This document shows positions 9,552 through 18,326 of a stretch of 64,000 nucleotides of DNA, in pieces; the first letter of the stretch is position 1; each line of letters starts with the position of its first letter. Under the pieces are notes generated by a model. That model saw only the letters and a program-made list of their open reading frames with translations, had not been told where the DNA came from and did no database searches. The stretch lies in NCBI RefSeq assembly GCF_008123965.1, contig NZ_VSTH01000103.1, positions 1 through 64,000 of the forward strand, written 5' to 3'. The translations under genes and the position numbers were made by a program. Origin of the DNA: Bradyrhizobium hipponense. Its GTDB lineage: Bacteria; Pseudomonadota; Alphaproteobacteria; Rhizobiales; Xanthobacteraceae.

Positions 9552-9677
9552 GCCATTCACGCCTTCTAGTCTCCCCAGTCTCCGTTCGAGAACTCAACTC
9601 TCGCATCGCCTTCGCGCGTGCACAACCCAAACTTGTGCTTGCGGTCATGGCGGCAACTATCCTCACAACTTGAGCGG

Positions 9678-9691
9678 TTGATCCAAATCAA
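9678..9691. promoter_or_regulatory. FixK/FNR box upstream of napE
   Basis: TTGATCCAAATCAA is a perfect TTGAT-N4-ATCAA dyad, the consensus for FNR/FixK proteins. Its centre is about 105 bases before the napE start. In Bradyrhizobium the nap operon is known to be switched on under low oxygen by FixK2, so this is very likely the working site. Confidence 0.85.
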
Positions 9692-9789
9692 CGCGGCCAG
9701 CCGTCAGTTTTCTATGGTGCATCAAGGCAGCGGCCCGGATGCCGCCTCGATTCCCAAATCGATTACCAAACATTTCAGCGAGACCGAAT

Positions 9790-9972
9790 ATGTCGGTGCC
9801 TGACGACACGAGCGGGCGCGTGCGCCGTAAGCGCATGGAGATTTTTGCGTTTCTGTTCCTGACCGCGGTCGTGATGCCCGTCCTCGCGGTCGGAACGGTC
9901 GGCTCCTACGGCCTCGCCGTCTGGGTCTACCAGATGATCGCGGGCCCGCCCGGCCCACCTCCCCCGCATTGA
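9790..9972 (+). CDS. napE: Periplasmic nitrate reductase membrane subunit NapE
   Basis: A 60-residue protein with one central membrane helix (about residues 19-45, FLFLTAVVMPVLAVGTVG) between a basic N terminus (RVRRKRME) and a Pro-rich tail (GPPGPPPP). NapE is a small inner-membrane protein found at the head of nap operons in alphaproteobacteria; its role is not settled. The frame extends upstream, but ATG 9790 gives the normal family length. It heads napEDABC, 26 bases before napD. Confidence 0.88.
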   Translation: MSVPDDTSGRVRRKRMEIFAFLFLTAVVMPVLAVGTVGSYGLAVWVYQMIAGPPGPPPPH

Positions 9973-9998
9973 TCTCCGAACAGCGAAAGACAGGCATC

Positions 9999-10328
9999 AT
10001 GGCCCAAGGCTTACTGAGCAAAGCCACACTCAATCGCCGCGCCCTGATCACCGGCCGGGTGCTCAGTGCCGAGCGCATCGTTCCGCCGCCGGGCAACGAG
10101 ATCGCCAGCATGATCGTGCAGGCGCGTCCCGAGCGCCTCGCCGAGGTCGAAGCCGAGATCGTCGCGCTTGCCGGCTGCGAGATCCACGGCCGCGACGCGC
10201 GCGGAAAGCTCATTGTCGTCACCGAAGCGCCGGACGCCGGCAGCCTCGGCACCCTGCTCAACACCATCCAATCGCTGCCGCACGTCTGTTCCGCAGCGCT
10301 GGTCTTTCACGCCATCGAAACGGCTTAA
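9999..10328 (+). CDS. napD: NapD, chaperone for NapA export
   Basis: A 109-residue cytosolic protein with the ferredoxin-like NapD fold: EIASMIVQARPERLAEVEAE, AGCEIHGRDARGKLIVV and the C-terminal ALVFHAIE. NapD binds the twin-arginine leader of NapA, holding it back until the molybdenum cofactor is loaded. A TTG at 9969 is in frame, but the internal ATG at 9999 gives the family's usual N terminus. It is followed 16 bases later by napA, its client. Confidence 0.9.
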   Translation: MAQGLLSKATLNRRALITGRVLSAERIVPPPGNEIASMIVQARPERLAEVEAEIVALAGCEIHGRDARGKLIVVTEAPDAGSLGTLLNTIQSLPHVCSAALVFHAIETA

Positions 10329-10344
10329 GGCCGGGAGAGCCGTC

Positions 10345-12858
10345 ATGACATCGCCAAAACTCGACCGCCGCCAGATGCTGAAGCTCGAGGCCGCCGCGAT
10401 CGCGGCTGCCGCCGCTGGGCTCCCGGCGCCGGCGCTTGCCGCCAATCTGGTCGCCGAGCGCGGGACATCCGAACTGAAATGGGACAAGGCCGCCTGCCGC
10501 TTCTGCGGCACCGGCTGCTCGGTGATGGTCGCGACCAAGGACAACCGCGTGGTCGCGACCCATGGCGACATCAAGGCCGAGGTCAATCGCGGTCTCAACT
10601 GCGTCAAGGGCTATTTCCTCTCCAAGATCATGTACGGCCATGACCGCCTGACTCAGCCGATGCTGCGCAAGAGCGGCGGCAAGTATGACAAGAACGGCGA
10701 GTTCACGCCGGTGTCGTGGACCGAAGCCTTCGACATCATGGAGGTGAAGTGGAAGGAGGCGATCAAGAAGCGCGGGCCCAACGGCGTCGCCATGTTCGGC
10801 TCCGGCCAGTGGACGATCTGGGAAGGCTATGCCGCCTCAAAACTGTTCAAGGCCGGCTTCCGCACCAACAACATCGACCCCAATGCGCGGCACTGCATGG
10901 CTTCCGCAGTCGCCGGCATGATGCGCACCTTCGGCATCGACGAGCCCCCTGGCTGCTATGACGACATCGAGGCCACCGATGCCTTCGTGCTGTGGGGCTC
11001 CAACATGGCGGAGATGCATCCCATCCTGTGGTCGCGGCTGACCGACCGCCGGCTCTCCGCACCGCATGTCCGCGTCGCCGTGCTCTCGACCTTCGAGCAC
11101 CGCTCGTTCGACCTTGCCGACATCGGCATGGTGTTCAAGCCGCAGACTGACCTTTACCTGCTCAACGCCATCGCCAACCACATCATCAAGACCGGCCGCG
11201 TCAACAAGGACTTCGTCGCCGCGCACACCGTGTTCAAGCGCGGCCAGACCGACATCGGCTATGGCCTGCGGCCGGACCACCCGCTGCAGAAGAAGGCGAC
11301 GGGCGCGGCGAAGGCCAATGACTCGACCGACATGGGCTACGACGAGTTCGTCAAGTTCGTCTCGGAGTACACGCTGGAGAAGGCGGCCGAGATGTCCGGC
11401 GTGCCGCTGAACCGGCTGGAGGCGCTCGCCGAGCTCTATGCCGATCCCAAGACCAAGGTGGTCTCGTTCTGGACCATGGGCTTCAACCAGCACACCCGCG
11501 GCGTCTGGTGCAACAACCTCGTCTACAACATCCACCTTTTGACCGGTAAAATCTCCTCGCCTGGCAACAGCCCGTTCTCGCTGACCGGCCAGCCCTCGGC
11601 CTGCGGCACCGCGCGCGAGGTCGGCACCTTCTCGCACCGCCTGCCGGCCGACATGGTCGTGACCAACAAGGCGCATCGCGAGCATGCCGAGCACATCTGG
11701 AAGCTTCCCGAGGGCACCATCCCCGACAAGCCCGGCGCTCATGCCGTGCTGCAAAGCCGGATGCTGAAGGACGGCCTGATCAACGCCTATTGGGTCCAGG
11801 TCAACAACAATTTGCAGGCCGGTGCCAACGCCAACGAGGAGACCTACCCGGGCTTCCGCAACCCCGACAATTTCATCGTGGTCTCGGATGCCTATCCGTC
11901 GGTGACCGCGCTCGCCGCCGATTTGATCTTGCCGACCGCGATGTGGGTGGAGAAGGAAGGCGCCTATGGCAATGCCGAGCGGCGGACGCAGTTCTGGCAT
12001 CAGCTCGTCGCTGCGCCGGGCGAGGCCAAGTCCGATCTCTGGCAGCTCATGGAATTCTCCAAGCGCTTCAAGATTGAGGAGGTCTGGCCGGAGGAGCTGA
12101 TCGCCAAGACGCCGGACGTTCGCGGCAAGACGCTGTTCGACGTGCTCTACAGGAACGGTCAGGTCGACAAATTTCCGGTCTCCGATATCGAGCCGGGTTA
12201 CCTCAACGACGAGTCCAGTGCGTTCGGCTTCTATGTGCACAAGGGCCTGTTCGAGGAATACGCCACGTTCGGCCGCGGCCATGGCCATGACCTTGCACCG
12301 TTCGACACCTATCACCGTGAGCGCGGACTGCGCTGGCCCGTCGTCAACGGCCAGGAGACGAAGTGGCGTTTCCGCGAGGGCAGCGATCCCTACGTCAAGC
12401 AGGGCACTGAAGTGCAGTTCTACGGCCATCCCGACGGCAAGGCGCGCATCTTCGCGCTTCCCTATGAACCGCCGGCGGAATCTCCCGACAACGAATATCC
12501 ATACTGGCTCTCGACCGGCCGCGTGCTGGAGCACTGGCATTCCGGCACCATGACGCGCCGCGTGCCCGAACTCTACAAGGCGTTTCCCGAAGCTGTCTGC
12601 TTCATGCACCCCGACGACGCGCAGGACATGAAGCTGCGCCGCGGCGACGAGGTGAAGGTGACGTCGCGCCGCGGCTTCGTCCGGGCCCGCGTCGAGACGC
12701 GCGGCCGCGACCGTCCGCCGCGTGGGCTGGTGTTCGTGCCCTGGTTCGATGAATCCAAACTGATCAACAAGGTGACGCTGGACGCCACCGATCCGATCTC
12801 GCTGCAGACCGATTTCAAGAAGTGCGCCGTGCGCATCGAGCGGGTGGGCCTGTCATGA
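10345..12858 (+). CDS. napA: Periplasmic nitrate reductase catalytic subunit NapA
   Basis: An 837-residue molybdoenzyme that reduces nitrate to nitrite in the periplasm. It opens with a Tat leader (LDRRQMLKLEAAAIAA) cleaved near ALA-AN. A [4Fe-4S] site is formed by Cys51, Cys54, Cys58 (CRFCGTGC) and Cys86 (GLNCVKG). The molybdenum ligand is Cys184 in NARHCMASAV. The C-terminal molydopterin-binding domain includes STGRVLEHWHSGTMT. Full family length, with no interruption. The stop overlaps the napB start (ATGA), indicating translational coupling. Electrons arrive from NapB and NapC. Confidence 0.97.
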   Translation: MTSPKLDRRQMLKLEAAAIAAAAAGLPAPALAANLVAERGTSELKWDKAACRFCGTGCSVMVATKDNRVVATHGDIKAEVNRGLNCVKGYFLSKIMYGHDRLTQPMLRKSGGKYDKNGEFTPVSWTEAFDIMEVKWKEAIKKRGPNGVAMFGSGQWTIWEGYAASKLFKAGFRTNNIDPNARHCMASAVAGMMRTFGIDEPPGCYDDIEATDAFVLWGSNMAEMHPILWSRLTDRRLSAPHVRVAVLSTFEHRSFDLADIGMVFKPQTDLYLLNAIANHIIKTGRVNKDFVAAHTVFKRGQTDIGYGLRPDHPLQKKATGAAKANDSTDMGYDEFVKFVSEYTLEKAAEMSGVPLNRLEALAELYADPKTKVVSFWTMGFNQHTRGVWCNNLVYNIHLLTGKISSPGNSPFSLTGQPSACGTAREVGTFSHRLPADMVVTNKAHREHAEHIWKLPEGTIPDKPGAHAVLQSRMLKDGLINAYWVQVNNNLQAGANANEETYPGFRNPDNFIVVSDAYPSVTALAADLILPTAMWVEKEGAYGNAERRTQFWHQLVAAPGEAKSDLWQLMEFSKRFKIEEVWPEELIAKTPDVRGKTLFDVLYRNGQVDKFPVSDIEPGYLNDESSAFGFYVHKGLFEEYATFGRGHGHDLAPFDTYHRERGLRWPVVNGQETKWRFREGSDPYVKQGTEVQFYGHPDGKARIFALPYEPPAESPDNEYPYWLSTGRVLEHWHSGTMTRRVPELYKAFPEAVCFMHPDDAQDMKLRRGDEVKVTSRRGFVRARVETRGRDRPPRGLVFVPWFDESKLINKVTLDATDPISLQTDFKKCAVRIERVGLS

Positions 12859-13325
12859 TGAAACGATCCGCAATCGCCCTGCTCGCCTTCGCGATCGCCG
12901 CCGGCGCGAACTCCCTGACCGCGCAGACTGTCACATCAGGCCTGCGCGGCCCGGCCCCGCTCGATGAGGAGGGTCCGGCGCCGCCGATGCTGCAGAATCG
13001 CAACACCTCCGAGCGGGAGGTGCGCAACTATCCGGAGCAGCCGCCGGTGATCCCGCACAGCATCGACGGCTACCAGGTCGATCTCAACGGCAACAAGTGC
13101 CTGTCCTGCCATGCGCGGGCGCGCATCGCGGAATCGCAGGCGCCGATGGTCTCGATCACGCATTTCATGGATCGCGACGGCCAGTTCCTGGGCTCGATCT
13201 CGCCGCGGCGCTTCTTCTGCACGGAGTGCCACGTGCCGCAGAACACCGCCACGCCGCCGGTCAGCAACGACTTCACCGACATCGACACGCTGCTCTCGCG
13301 CGCAAGCCCCGGTGGCCGCCGATGA
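12855..13325 (+). CDS. napB: NapB, dihaem cytochrome c subunit of periplasmic nitrate reductase
   Basis: A 156-residue periplasmic protein with an N-terminal signal peptide (residues ~1-22) and two CxxCH haem sites, CLSCH and CTECH, each with expected distal histidines (HSIDGY, SITHFMD). NapB carries electrons from NapC to NapA. Tandem ATGs at 12855 and 12858 overlap the napA stop; either may be used. Its stop overlaps the napC start, as expected for a coupled operon. Confidence 0.95.
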   Translation: MMKRSAIALLAFAIAAGANSLTAQTVTSGLRGPAPLDEEGPAPPMLQNRNTSEREVRNYPEQPPVIPHSIDGYQVDLNGNKCLSCHARARIAESQAPMVSITHFMDRDGQFLGSISPRRFFCTECHVPQNTATPPVSNDFTDIDTLLSRASPGGRR

Positions 13326-13975
13326 CGACGACCGCTGACGAGCCCCATGACAAGCTGAAGGCGAAGCGCCGATTCATCGCGCGAGGCTGGGATTTTGCGC
13401 GCGAGCTCTGGCTGGTGCTGATCCGGCCGAGCTCGGTGTTCGGGCTCGGCGTGCTGGTGCTGGCGGGCTTTGCAGCTGGCGTGATCTTCTGGGGCGGCTT
13501 CAACACCGCACTGGAACTGACCAACACCGAAAAATTCTGCACCGGCTGCCATGAGATGAAGGACAACGTCTACGCCGAGCTGAAATCGACCATCCATTTC
13601 AGCAACCGCTCCGGCGTGCGCGCCACCTGTCCGGATTGTCACGTGCCGCACAACTGGACCGACAAGATCGCGCGCAAGATGCAGGCTTCCAAGGAGGTCT
13701 GGGGCAAGCTGTTCGGTACGATCGACACCCGCGAGAAGTTCCTTGATCACCGGCTCGAGCTCGCGGCGCATGAATGGGCGCGCTTCAAGGCAAATGATTC
13801 GCTGGAATGCCGCAACTGCCACAGCGCCGATTCCATGGATATCACAAAGCAGTCGCCGCGGGCCTCGGTGGCGCACCAACGCTTCCTGTTCACGGGCGAG
13901 AAGACCTGCATCGACTGCCACAAGGGCATCGCCCACCATCTGCCCGACATGCGCGGCGTTCCCGGTTGGCAATAG
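13322..13975 (+). CDS. napC: NapC, tetrahaem quinol dehydrogenase
   Basis: A 217-residue NapC/NirT-family cytochrome. One N-terminal membrane anchor (about residues 33-57, VFGLGVLVLAGFAAGVIFWG) is followed by four CxxCH motifs: CTGCH, CPDCH, CRNCH and CIDCH. It oxidises ubiquinol in the inner membrane and passes electrons to NapB. It is the last nap gene; no napF, napG or napH is present, as usual in rhizobia. The next 300 bases hold a palindromic repeat rather than another nap gene. Confidence 0.95.
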   Translation: MTTTADEPHDKLKAKRRFIARGWDFARELWLVLIRPSSVFGLGVLVLAGFAAGVIFWGGFNTALELTNTEKFCTGCHEMKDNVYAELKSTIHFSNRSGVRATCPDCHVPHNWTDKIARKMQASKEVWGKLFGTIDTREKFLDHRLELAAHEWARFKANDSLECRNCHSADSMDITKQSPRASVAHQRFLFTGEKTCIDCHKGIAHHLPDMRGVPGWQ

Positions 13976-14279
13976 GACAGTCTCAGCCGCTTGCATCCAG
14001 GGCTATCGCAAATCTTGGCGGGGCCTGAGCGAGCGCCCCGTCCTTCGAGACGACCGCTTTGCGGTCTCCTCAGGATGAGGCTAAGCGGCATCTTTGCCTG
14101 TGGAATTGCAGCCGCGCACTCTGTCCTCATCCTGAGGGCCCGCCAAAGGCGGGCGTCTCGAAGGATAGGCCGCAGAGAAAGGGGCTTGAATGCGATTGTC
14201 CTGCGCTTGAACCGGCGGGACGAATGGTTAGTTTGAGGGGTGACGAATCGCTTCGATTTCGCCCTTCCTCAAGATAGAC
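13976..14279. repeat. Intergenic palindromic repeat after napC
   Basis: No gene in this 304-base gap. A nested inverted repeat spans 14041-14165: outer arms TCCTTCGAGACG / CGTCTCGAAGGA (14041-14052 and 14154-14165) and inner arms CTCAGGATGAGG / CCTCATCCTGAG (14069-14080 and 14125-14136). This TCCTTCGAGACG...CTCAGGATGAGG unit is a familiar dispersed element in Bradyrhizobium genomes. It may end nap transcription. Confidence 0.75.
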
Positions 14280-15395
14280 ATGCCGACTTTCACGCCGCAT
14301 CAGGATGCCGCCCTCAAAGCCGTTGGCGATTGGCTAAAGGCCAAGCCGGGCCGGGGCGACACACCGCCGGTGTTCCGCCTGTTCGGCTATGCCGGCACCG
14401 GCAAGACCACGCTGGCGCGGCACATCGCCGACGGCGTCGACGGCGAGGTGAGGTTCGCCGCCTTCACCGGCAAAGCGGCGCTGGTGATGCGCAACAAGGG
14501 TTGCGACGACGCCTCCACCATCCATTCGCTGATCTACCGCGCCCGCGAATCCGGCGAGGAGCAGCCGAGCTTCGAGCTCTGGGACGACGCGCCGGCGTCC
14601 AAGGCCAAGCTGATCGTGATCGACGAATGCTCGATGGTCGATGCGGAGCTTGGGCGCGATCTGATGTCGTTCAACTGCCCGCTGCTGGTGCTCGGTGACC
14701 CCGCACAGCTGCCGCCGATCCAGGGCGGAGGGTTCTTCACCAACACCGAGCCCGACGCGATGCTCACGGAAGTGCATCGCCAGGCCCAGGACGATCCGAT
14801 CGTGCGGATGTCGATGGACGTCCGCGAAGGCCGCGAGCTCGACATCGGCCGTTACGGCGAGAGCGAGGTGGTGTCGCGCAAGGAGCTCGATCCCGACCGC
14901 GTCATGGCCGCCGACCAGGTCCTGGTCGGCCGCAACAACACGCGACGCGCGTACAATATGCGGGTGCGGCAGCGCCAGAACATCGAGGACACCTTCCCGG
15001 TCGCCGGCGACAAGCTGGTGTGCCTGCGCAACAACCGCAAGAAGGGCCTGTTCAACGGCGGCCTGTGGCGCGTGAAGTCGCGCAACACCTCGCGCTCGAA
15101 ATCGCGCATCCTCAGCATGCGGCTGTCGCCGGACGAGGACCTTGGCCACAAGGTGACCAAGGTCTCGGTGCGCGCCGATTGCTTCGAGGGCGGCGTCGAG
15201 CAGATCGCCTGGGAGCAGCGCAAACCCTATGACGAATTCGACTACGGCTACGTGCTGACCGTGCACAAATCGCAGGGCTCGCAATGGGACGACGTCGTGC
15301 TGTTCGACGAGAGCTTTGCGTTTGGGGAGAGCCGGGCGCGGTGGCTGTACACAGGCATCACGCGGGCGGCGAAAAGGCTCAGCATTGTGGTGTAG
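14280..15395 (+). CDS. RecD-like AAA ATPase/helicase
   Basis: A 371-residue superfamily 1 helicase-like ATPase. Walker A is GYAGTGKTT (residues 36-44), Walker B is LIVIDECSMVD (111-121), motif III is LVLGDPAQLPPI, and the C-terminal UvrD_C_2 block is YVLTVHKSQGSQWDDVVLF with a final TGITRAAKRL containing the arginine finger. It is much shorter than RecD or RecD2 and lacks the accessory N-terminal domains, resembling stand-alone "ATP-dependent RecD-like DNA helicase" proteins of rhizobia. It probably acts on DNA 5'-ends; its process is unknown. No nuclease partner is adjacent. Confidence 0.82.
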   Translation: MPTFTPHQDAALKAVGDWLKAKPGRGDTPPVFRLFGYAGTGKTTLARHIADGVDGEVRFAAFTGKAALVMRNKGCDDASTIHSLIYRARESGEEQPSFELWDDAPASKAKLIVIDECSMVDAELGRDLMSFNCPLLVLGDPAQLPPIQGGGFFTNTEPDAMLTEVHRQAQDDPIVRMSMDVREGRELDIGRYGESEVVSRKELDPDRVMAADQVLVGRNNTRRAYNMRVRQRQNIEDTFPVAGDKLVCLRNNRKKGLFNGGLWRVKSRNTSRSKSRILSMRLSPDEDLGHKVTKVSVRADCFEGGVEQIAWEQRKPYDEFDYGYVLTVHKSQGSQWDDVVLFDESFAFGESRARWLYTGITRAAKRLSIVV

Positions 15396-15474
15396 TCGGC
15401 GAGGAGAGACCCGCATATCGCTTCGCTCATGCAAGCTACGGGATTCTCTCTTGGAGGCACAATGCCTCCCCATG

Positions 15475-15614
15475 GTCGTCCCGGCGAAGGCCGGGACCCA
15501 TACCGCGAGGTCCATATGACGTAGGCGGTGTCAGTACCACGGAGGATTTGGTCACTACGAGTCTCCGCCAAACTCCTCCCTGGGGTTATGGGTCCCGGCC
15601 TTCGCCGGGACGAC
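15475..15614. repeat. Palindromic repeat (GTCGTCCCGGCGAAGGCCGGGAC type)
   Basis: Left unit GTCGTCCCGGCGAAGG... at 15475 and its inverted copy ending ...CCGGGACGAC at 15614 bracket ~90 bases. Each unit is itself a small CCCGGC-GAAG-GCCGGG hairpin. It lies between the convergent helicase and caspase-like genes, where it can stop transcription from both sides. A variant of the same type occurs at 56378-56513. Confidence 0.7.
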
Positions 15615-15654
15615 AGCGGTTATGAGGCGCCGACACAGCGTCACATCGGCCCCC

Positions 15655-17343
15655 TCACTTCCCCCCGACAAAATAAAAATCCTCCCGACCCGGGGGCGAG
15701 CCGTAGGTGAAGGGCTGCTGGCCGTGCTTGGTCGCGGACCAGACGTCGTCGCGGACGATGTCGAACAATTTTCTGATCTCGACGCGAGGCTCCTTGATGT
15801 CACGGGCGAGCGCAATCGCGAACGGGCTGTCGGGCGCGCCGTCGCCGTCCATCGCGGTCTCGCCGTGCTTGGCGGCGTAGACCACCATGAAGCCGACACC
15901 GGGTTCGATGTTGGAGAAGCCCTTGTCGACCAGTTTCAGCGACAGCGTGCGCTGCATGGTTGGCGCGAACGGATTGTCGCGGCAGGCATCGAGGATGACG
16001 AGACGCAGCCTGCGCGCACCGCCGACCGCCGCGATCACCTGCTCGAGCGCCACCGCCTCGCTCTCGGCGTCCTTGTCGGCGGCAAGCCTGGTGTCGATCG
16101 GCACGAGATAGTTGACCCCTCCTATCTCGAAGCCATGGCCGGCATAATAGACCACGGCCCAGTCGGCCTTCTCCGCCTCCGCCGCGAACGCGCGCAGCGT
16201 CTCGAAGAACTTGTCGCGCGTCAGGTCATTGGCGACCGTCACGGTCTGGAATCCCACATCGCGCAGCACGTTCCCAACAAGCTTGGAATCACGCGGCGGA
16301 TTGTCGAGTGCGTGGACGTTCTTGTAGGCACCGTTGCCGATCACCAGCGCGATGCGGCGCGCATTGGGCGCGGTCGCCGGCGCCTGCGGAGCGAGCGCGG
16401 CAAGCCGCTCCTGCGCCTTGGCACGGGCGCGGCCAATATCGAGTTCGTCGAACGGCGTCAGTGCATAGGCCGCCGAGCGATAGTCGGCGCGCGCCTGGCC
16501 GAGATCATGCTTCAGCTCGAACACCTGACCGCGGCCGGCATGAGCGCGCACATTGTTCGGATTGGCCGCCAGGACCGTGTTGTAGTCCTTCAGCGCGGAA
16601 TCGAGGTCGCCTTTCATGAGATAGACATCGCCGCGATTGCTCATCGCGAATTGATTCTTCGGCTGCCTCTGGATCAGACCGTTGCAGTCGGCGAATGCCT
16701 CGTCGAACTTTCCCATCGTGCCATAGGTGACGCAGCGATTGCCGGCGATCTGCGGCGCGTTCGGATCGATCTTCTCCGCATCGGCGAAATCGGCGAGCGC
16801 GCCGTTGAAATCCTTCATTAGCGTGCGGGCACGCGCACGGTTGGTGTAGCCGAGCAGGAATTTTGGCGCGAATTTGATCGAGAAGTTGAAGTCGTCGAGC
16901 GCGCTTTGCAGCTCGCCCCTGCGCAGATGGATGGTGCCGCGGTTGTTGTAGGGAACCCCGTAGGTCGGGCGCTTCTGGATGGCAAGGTTGTAGTCGGCGA
17001 GCGCCAGGTCGTCCTGCCCCTTGCGCTCATAGGCGACACCCCGCAGGTTGAGGATCGTAACATTGTCCGGATCGAGCTCGATGGCCGGTGACAGGGCCTC
17101 GATCGCGCGGTCATAGTCACGCTTGTTGATCAGCGCATTGCCACGCACCCCGAGCGCGACTGCCTTGTCCTTGCCGCTGACGCGATCGGCGTTGAGCAAG
17201 TTGTCGCAGGCCTGCGCTCGCGCCTGGGCATCCGCCTGGCGGTCGCGGCAGGTGGCGAGATAGTCGCCGAGCTGCGGCCCGGCCGCGGCAATCGAGGCAG
17301 AGGCGGCCAGGACGATGAGTGTCAGGGGGACGACGCGCAGCAT
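15655..17343 (-). CDS. Exported TPR protein with caspase-like (C14) peptidase domain
   Basis: A 562-residue protein with a Sec signal peptide (residues 1-21, ASIAAAG), six or so tetratricopeptide repeats over ~60-300 (for example AIELDPDNVTILNLRGVAYE), and a caspase/metacaspase p20-type domain from ~329. The catalytic dyad is visible as His403 in VVYYAGHGFE and Cys454 in VILDACRDNPF. It should therefore be an active cysteine peptidase in the periplasm. Bacterial caspase homologues have been linked to stress and programmed death, but this class has no firm role. No toxin or sensor partner adjoins it; the divergent neighbour is msrA. Confidence 0.88.
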   Translation of the reverse strand: MLRVVPLTLIVLAASASIAAAGPQLGDYLATCRDRQADAQARAQACDNLLNADRVSGKDKAVALGVRGNALINKRDYDRAIEALSPAIELDPDNVTILNLRGVAYERKGQDDLALADYNLAIQKRPTYGVPYNNRGTIHLRRGELQSALDDFNFSIKFAPKFLLGYTNRARARTLMKDFNGALADFADAEKIDPNAPQIAGNRCVTYGTMGKFDEAFADCNGLIQRQPKNQFAMSNRGDVYLMKGDLDSALKDYNTVLAANPNNVRAHAGRGQVFELKHDLGQARADYRSAAYALTPFDELDIGRARAKAQERLAALAPQAPATAPNARRIALVIGNGAYKNVHALDNPPRDSKLVGNVLRDVGFQTVTVANDLTRDKFFETLRAFAAEAEKADWAVVYYAGHGFEIGGVNYLVPIDTRLAADKDAESEAVALEQVIAAVGGARRLRLVILDACRDNPFAPTMQRTLSLKLVDKGFSNIEPGVGFMVVYAAKHGETAMDGDGAPDSPFAIALARDIKEPRVEIRKLFDIVRDDVWSATKHGQQPFTYGSPPGREDFYFVGGK

Positions 17344-17520
17344 GTTGTCAGATCAGCTCCAGCCACCACATTTTTGTGTCGATCACCGATCGCGCGGGTT
17401 CATCTAGCCCGGAGATCCCGGCTTCGCCAAGCCGCGCTGGCTTGTGCGGCGCTTTTCACAGGCTCGTGTCCGTCCCGGCGTAACAATCGCCGGCTGCGCC
17501 CGTATCTCGGATGATCGAAA

Positions 17521-17553
17521 ATGCGGCCGGGCAGGCTGTTCGCCTGGCCGCAT
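17521..17553 (+). other. Stem-loop in the msrA leader
   Basis: ATGCGGCC (17521-17528) pairs with GGCCGCAT (17546-17553), with AGGC/GCCT continuing the stem inside a GGGC bulge. It is 40 bases upstream of the msrA start. It has no U-run, so it is not an obvious terminator; it might be a leader structure or chance. Confidence 0.35.
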
Positions 17554-17592
17554 CCGCCGTAGACTTGTCACACCTTCGAAAGAGGATCCGCC

Positions 17593-18297
17593 ATGCGCCG
17601 ACCCGCCCTCCTGACCCTGCTCGCTGCCACCACCGCACTGACGCTGGCCTTTGCCGTGCCGTCACGGGCCGCGGAGGATGCGGTCGTAATCCCAGCCCCC
17701 GCCGTGGACGCGGCGCCCGCGAGCGGGATCCAGACCGCCGTGATCGCCGGCGGCTGCTTCTGGGGCGTGCAGGGCGTGTTCCAGCACACCGCGGGCGTCG
17801 TCAATGCGGTCTCCGGCTATGCCGGCGGCACCAAGGCGACCGCGGACTACCGCAGCGTCTCGTCCGGCACGACGGGCCACGCGGAATCGGTCGAGATCAA
17901 ATACGATCCGAAGAAGATCTCCTACGGCAAGATCCTCCAGATCTACTTCTCGGTGGCGCACGATCCGACCCAGCTCAACCGCCAGGGCCCCGACACCGGC
18001 ACGCAGTATCGCTCGGCGATCTTCACCACCTCCGACGAGCAGAAGAAGGTCGCGGAGGCCTATATCGCCCAGCTCAACGGCGCCAAGGTCTTCAACAAGC
18101 CGATCGTGACCAAGGTCGGCGCGCTCGAGGCGTTCTATCCGGCGGAGGCCTATCACCAGAACTATCTGACGCTGCACCCGAGCCAGCCCTATATCGCCTA
18201 CAATGATATCCCGAAGGTCGAGAACCTGAAAAAGCTGTTCGCGGATAACTACATCGAGAAGCCGACGCTCGTGAGCGCCAGCAAAGCCACCAACTGA
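17593..18297 (+). CDS. msrA: Peptide methionine sulfoxide reductase MsrA, exported form
   Basis: A 234-residue enzyme that reduces S-methionine sulfoxide in damaged proteins. Residues 1-27 form a Sec signal peptide (ALTLAFAVPSRA-AE), so this copy should work in the periplasm. The catalytic motif GGCFWGVQ has its Cys at position 55; the family stretch GYAGG and HDPTQLNRQGPDTGTQYRS are intact. The C-terminal extension lacks the two resolving cysteines of some MsrAs. msrB follows after 29 bases, so the two are probably one transcript. Confidence 0.93.
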   Translation: MRRPALLTLLAATTALTLAFAVPSRAAEDAVVIPAPAVDAAPASGIQTAVIAGGCFWGVQGVFQHTAGVVNAVSGYAGGTKATADYRSVSSGTTGHAESVEIKYDPKKISYGKILQIYFSVAHDPTQLNRQGPDTGTQYRSAIFTTSDEQKKVAEAYIAQLNGAKVFNKPIVTKVGALEAFYPAEAYHQNYLTLHPSQPYIAYNDIPKVENLKKLFADNYIEKPTLVSASKATN

Positions 18298-18326
18298 TCG
18301 CAAGGTCACCAACAGGCGGGAGACCC

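Noticed and set aside
10837..12609. 590-codon minus-strand open frame inside napA
   Set aside because: Antiparallel shadow of napA, which has all its cofactor ligands; the product looks like reversed high-GC codons.
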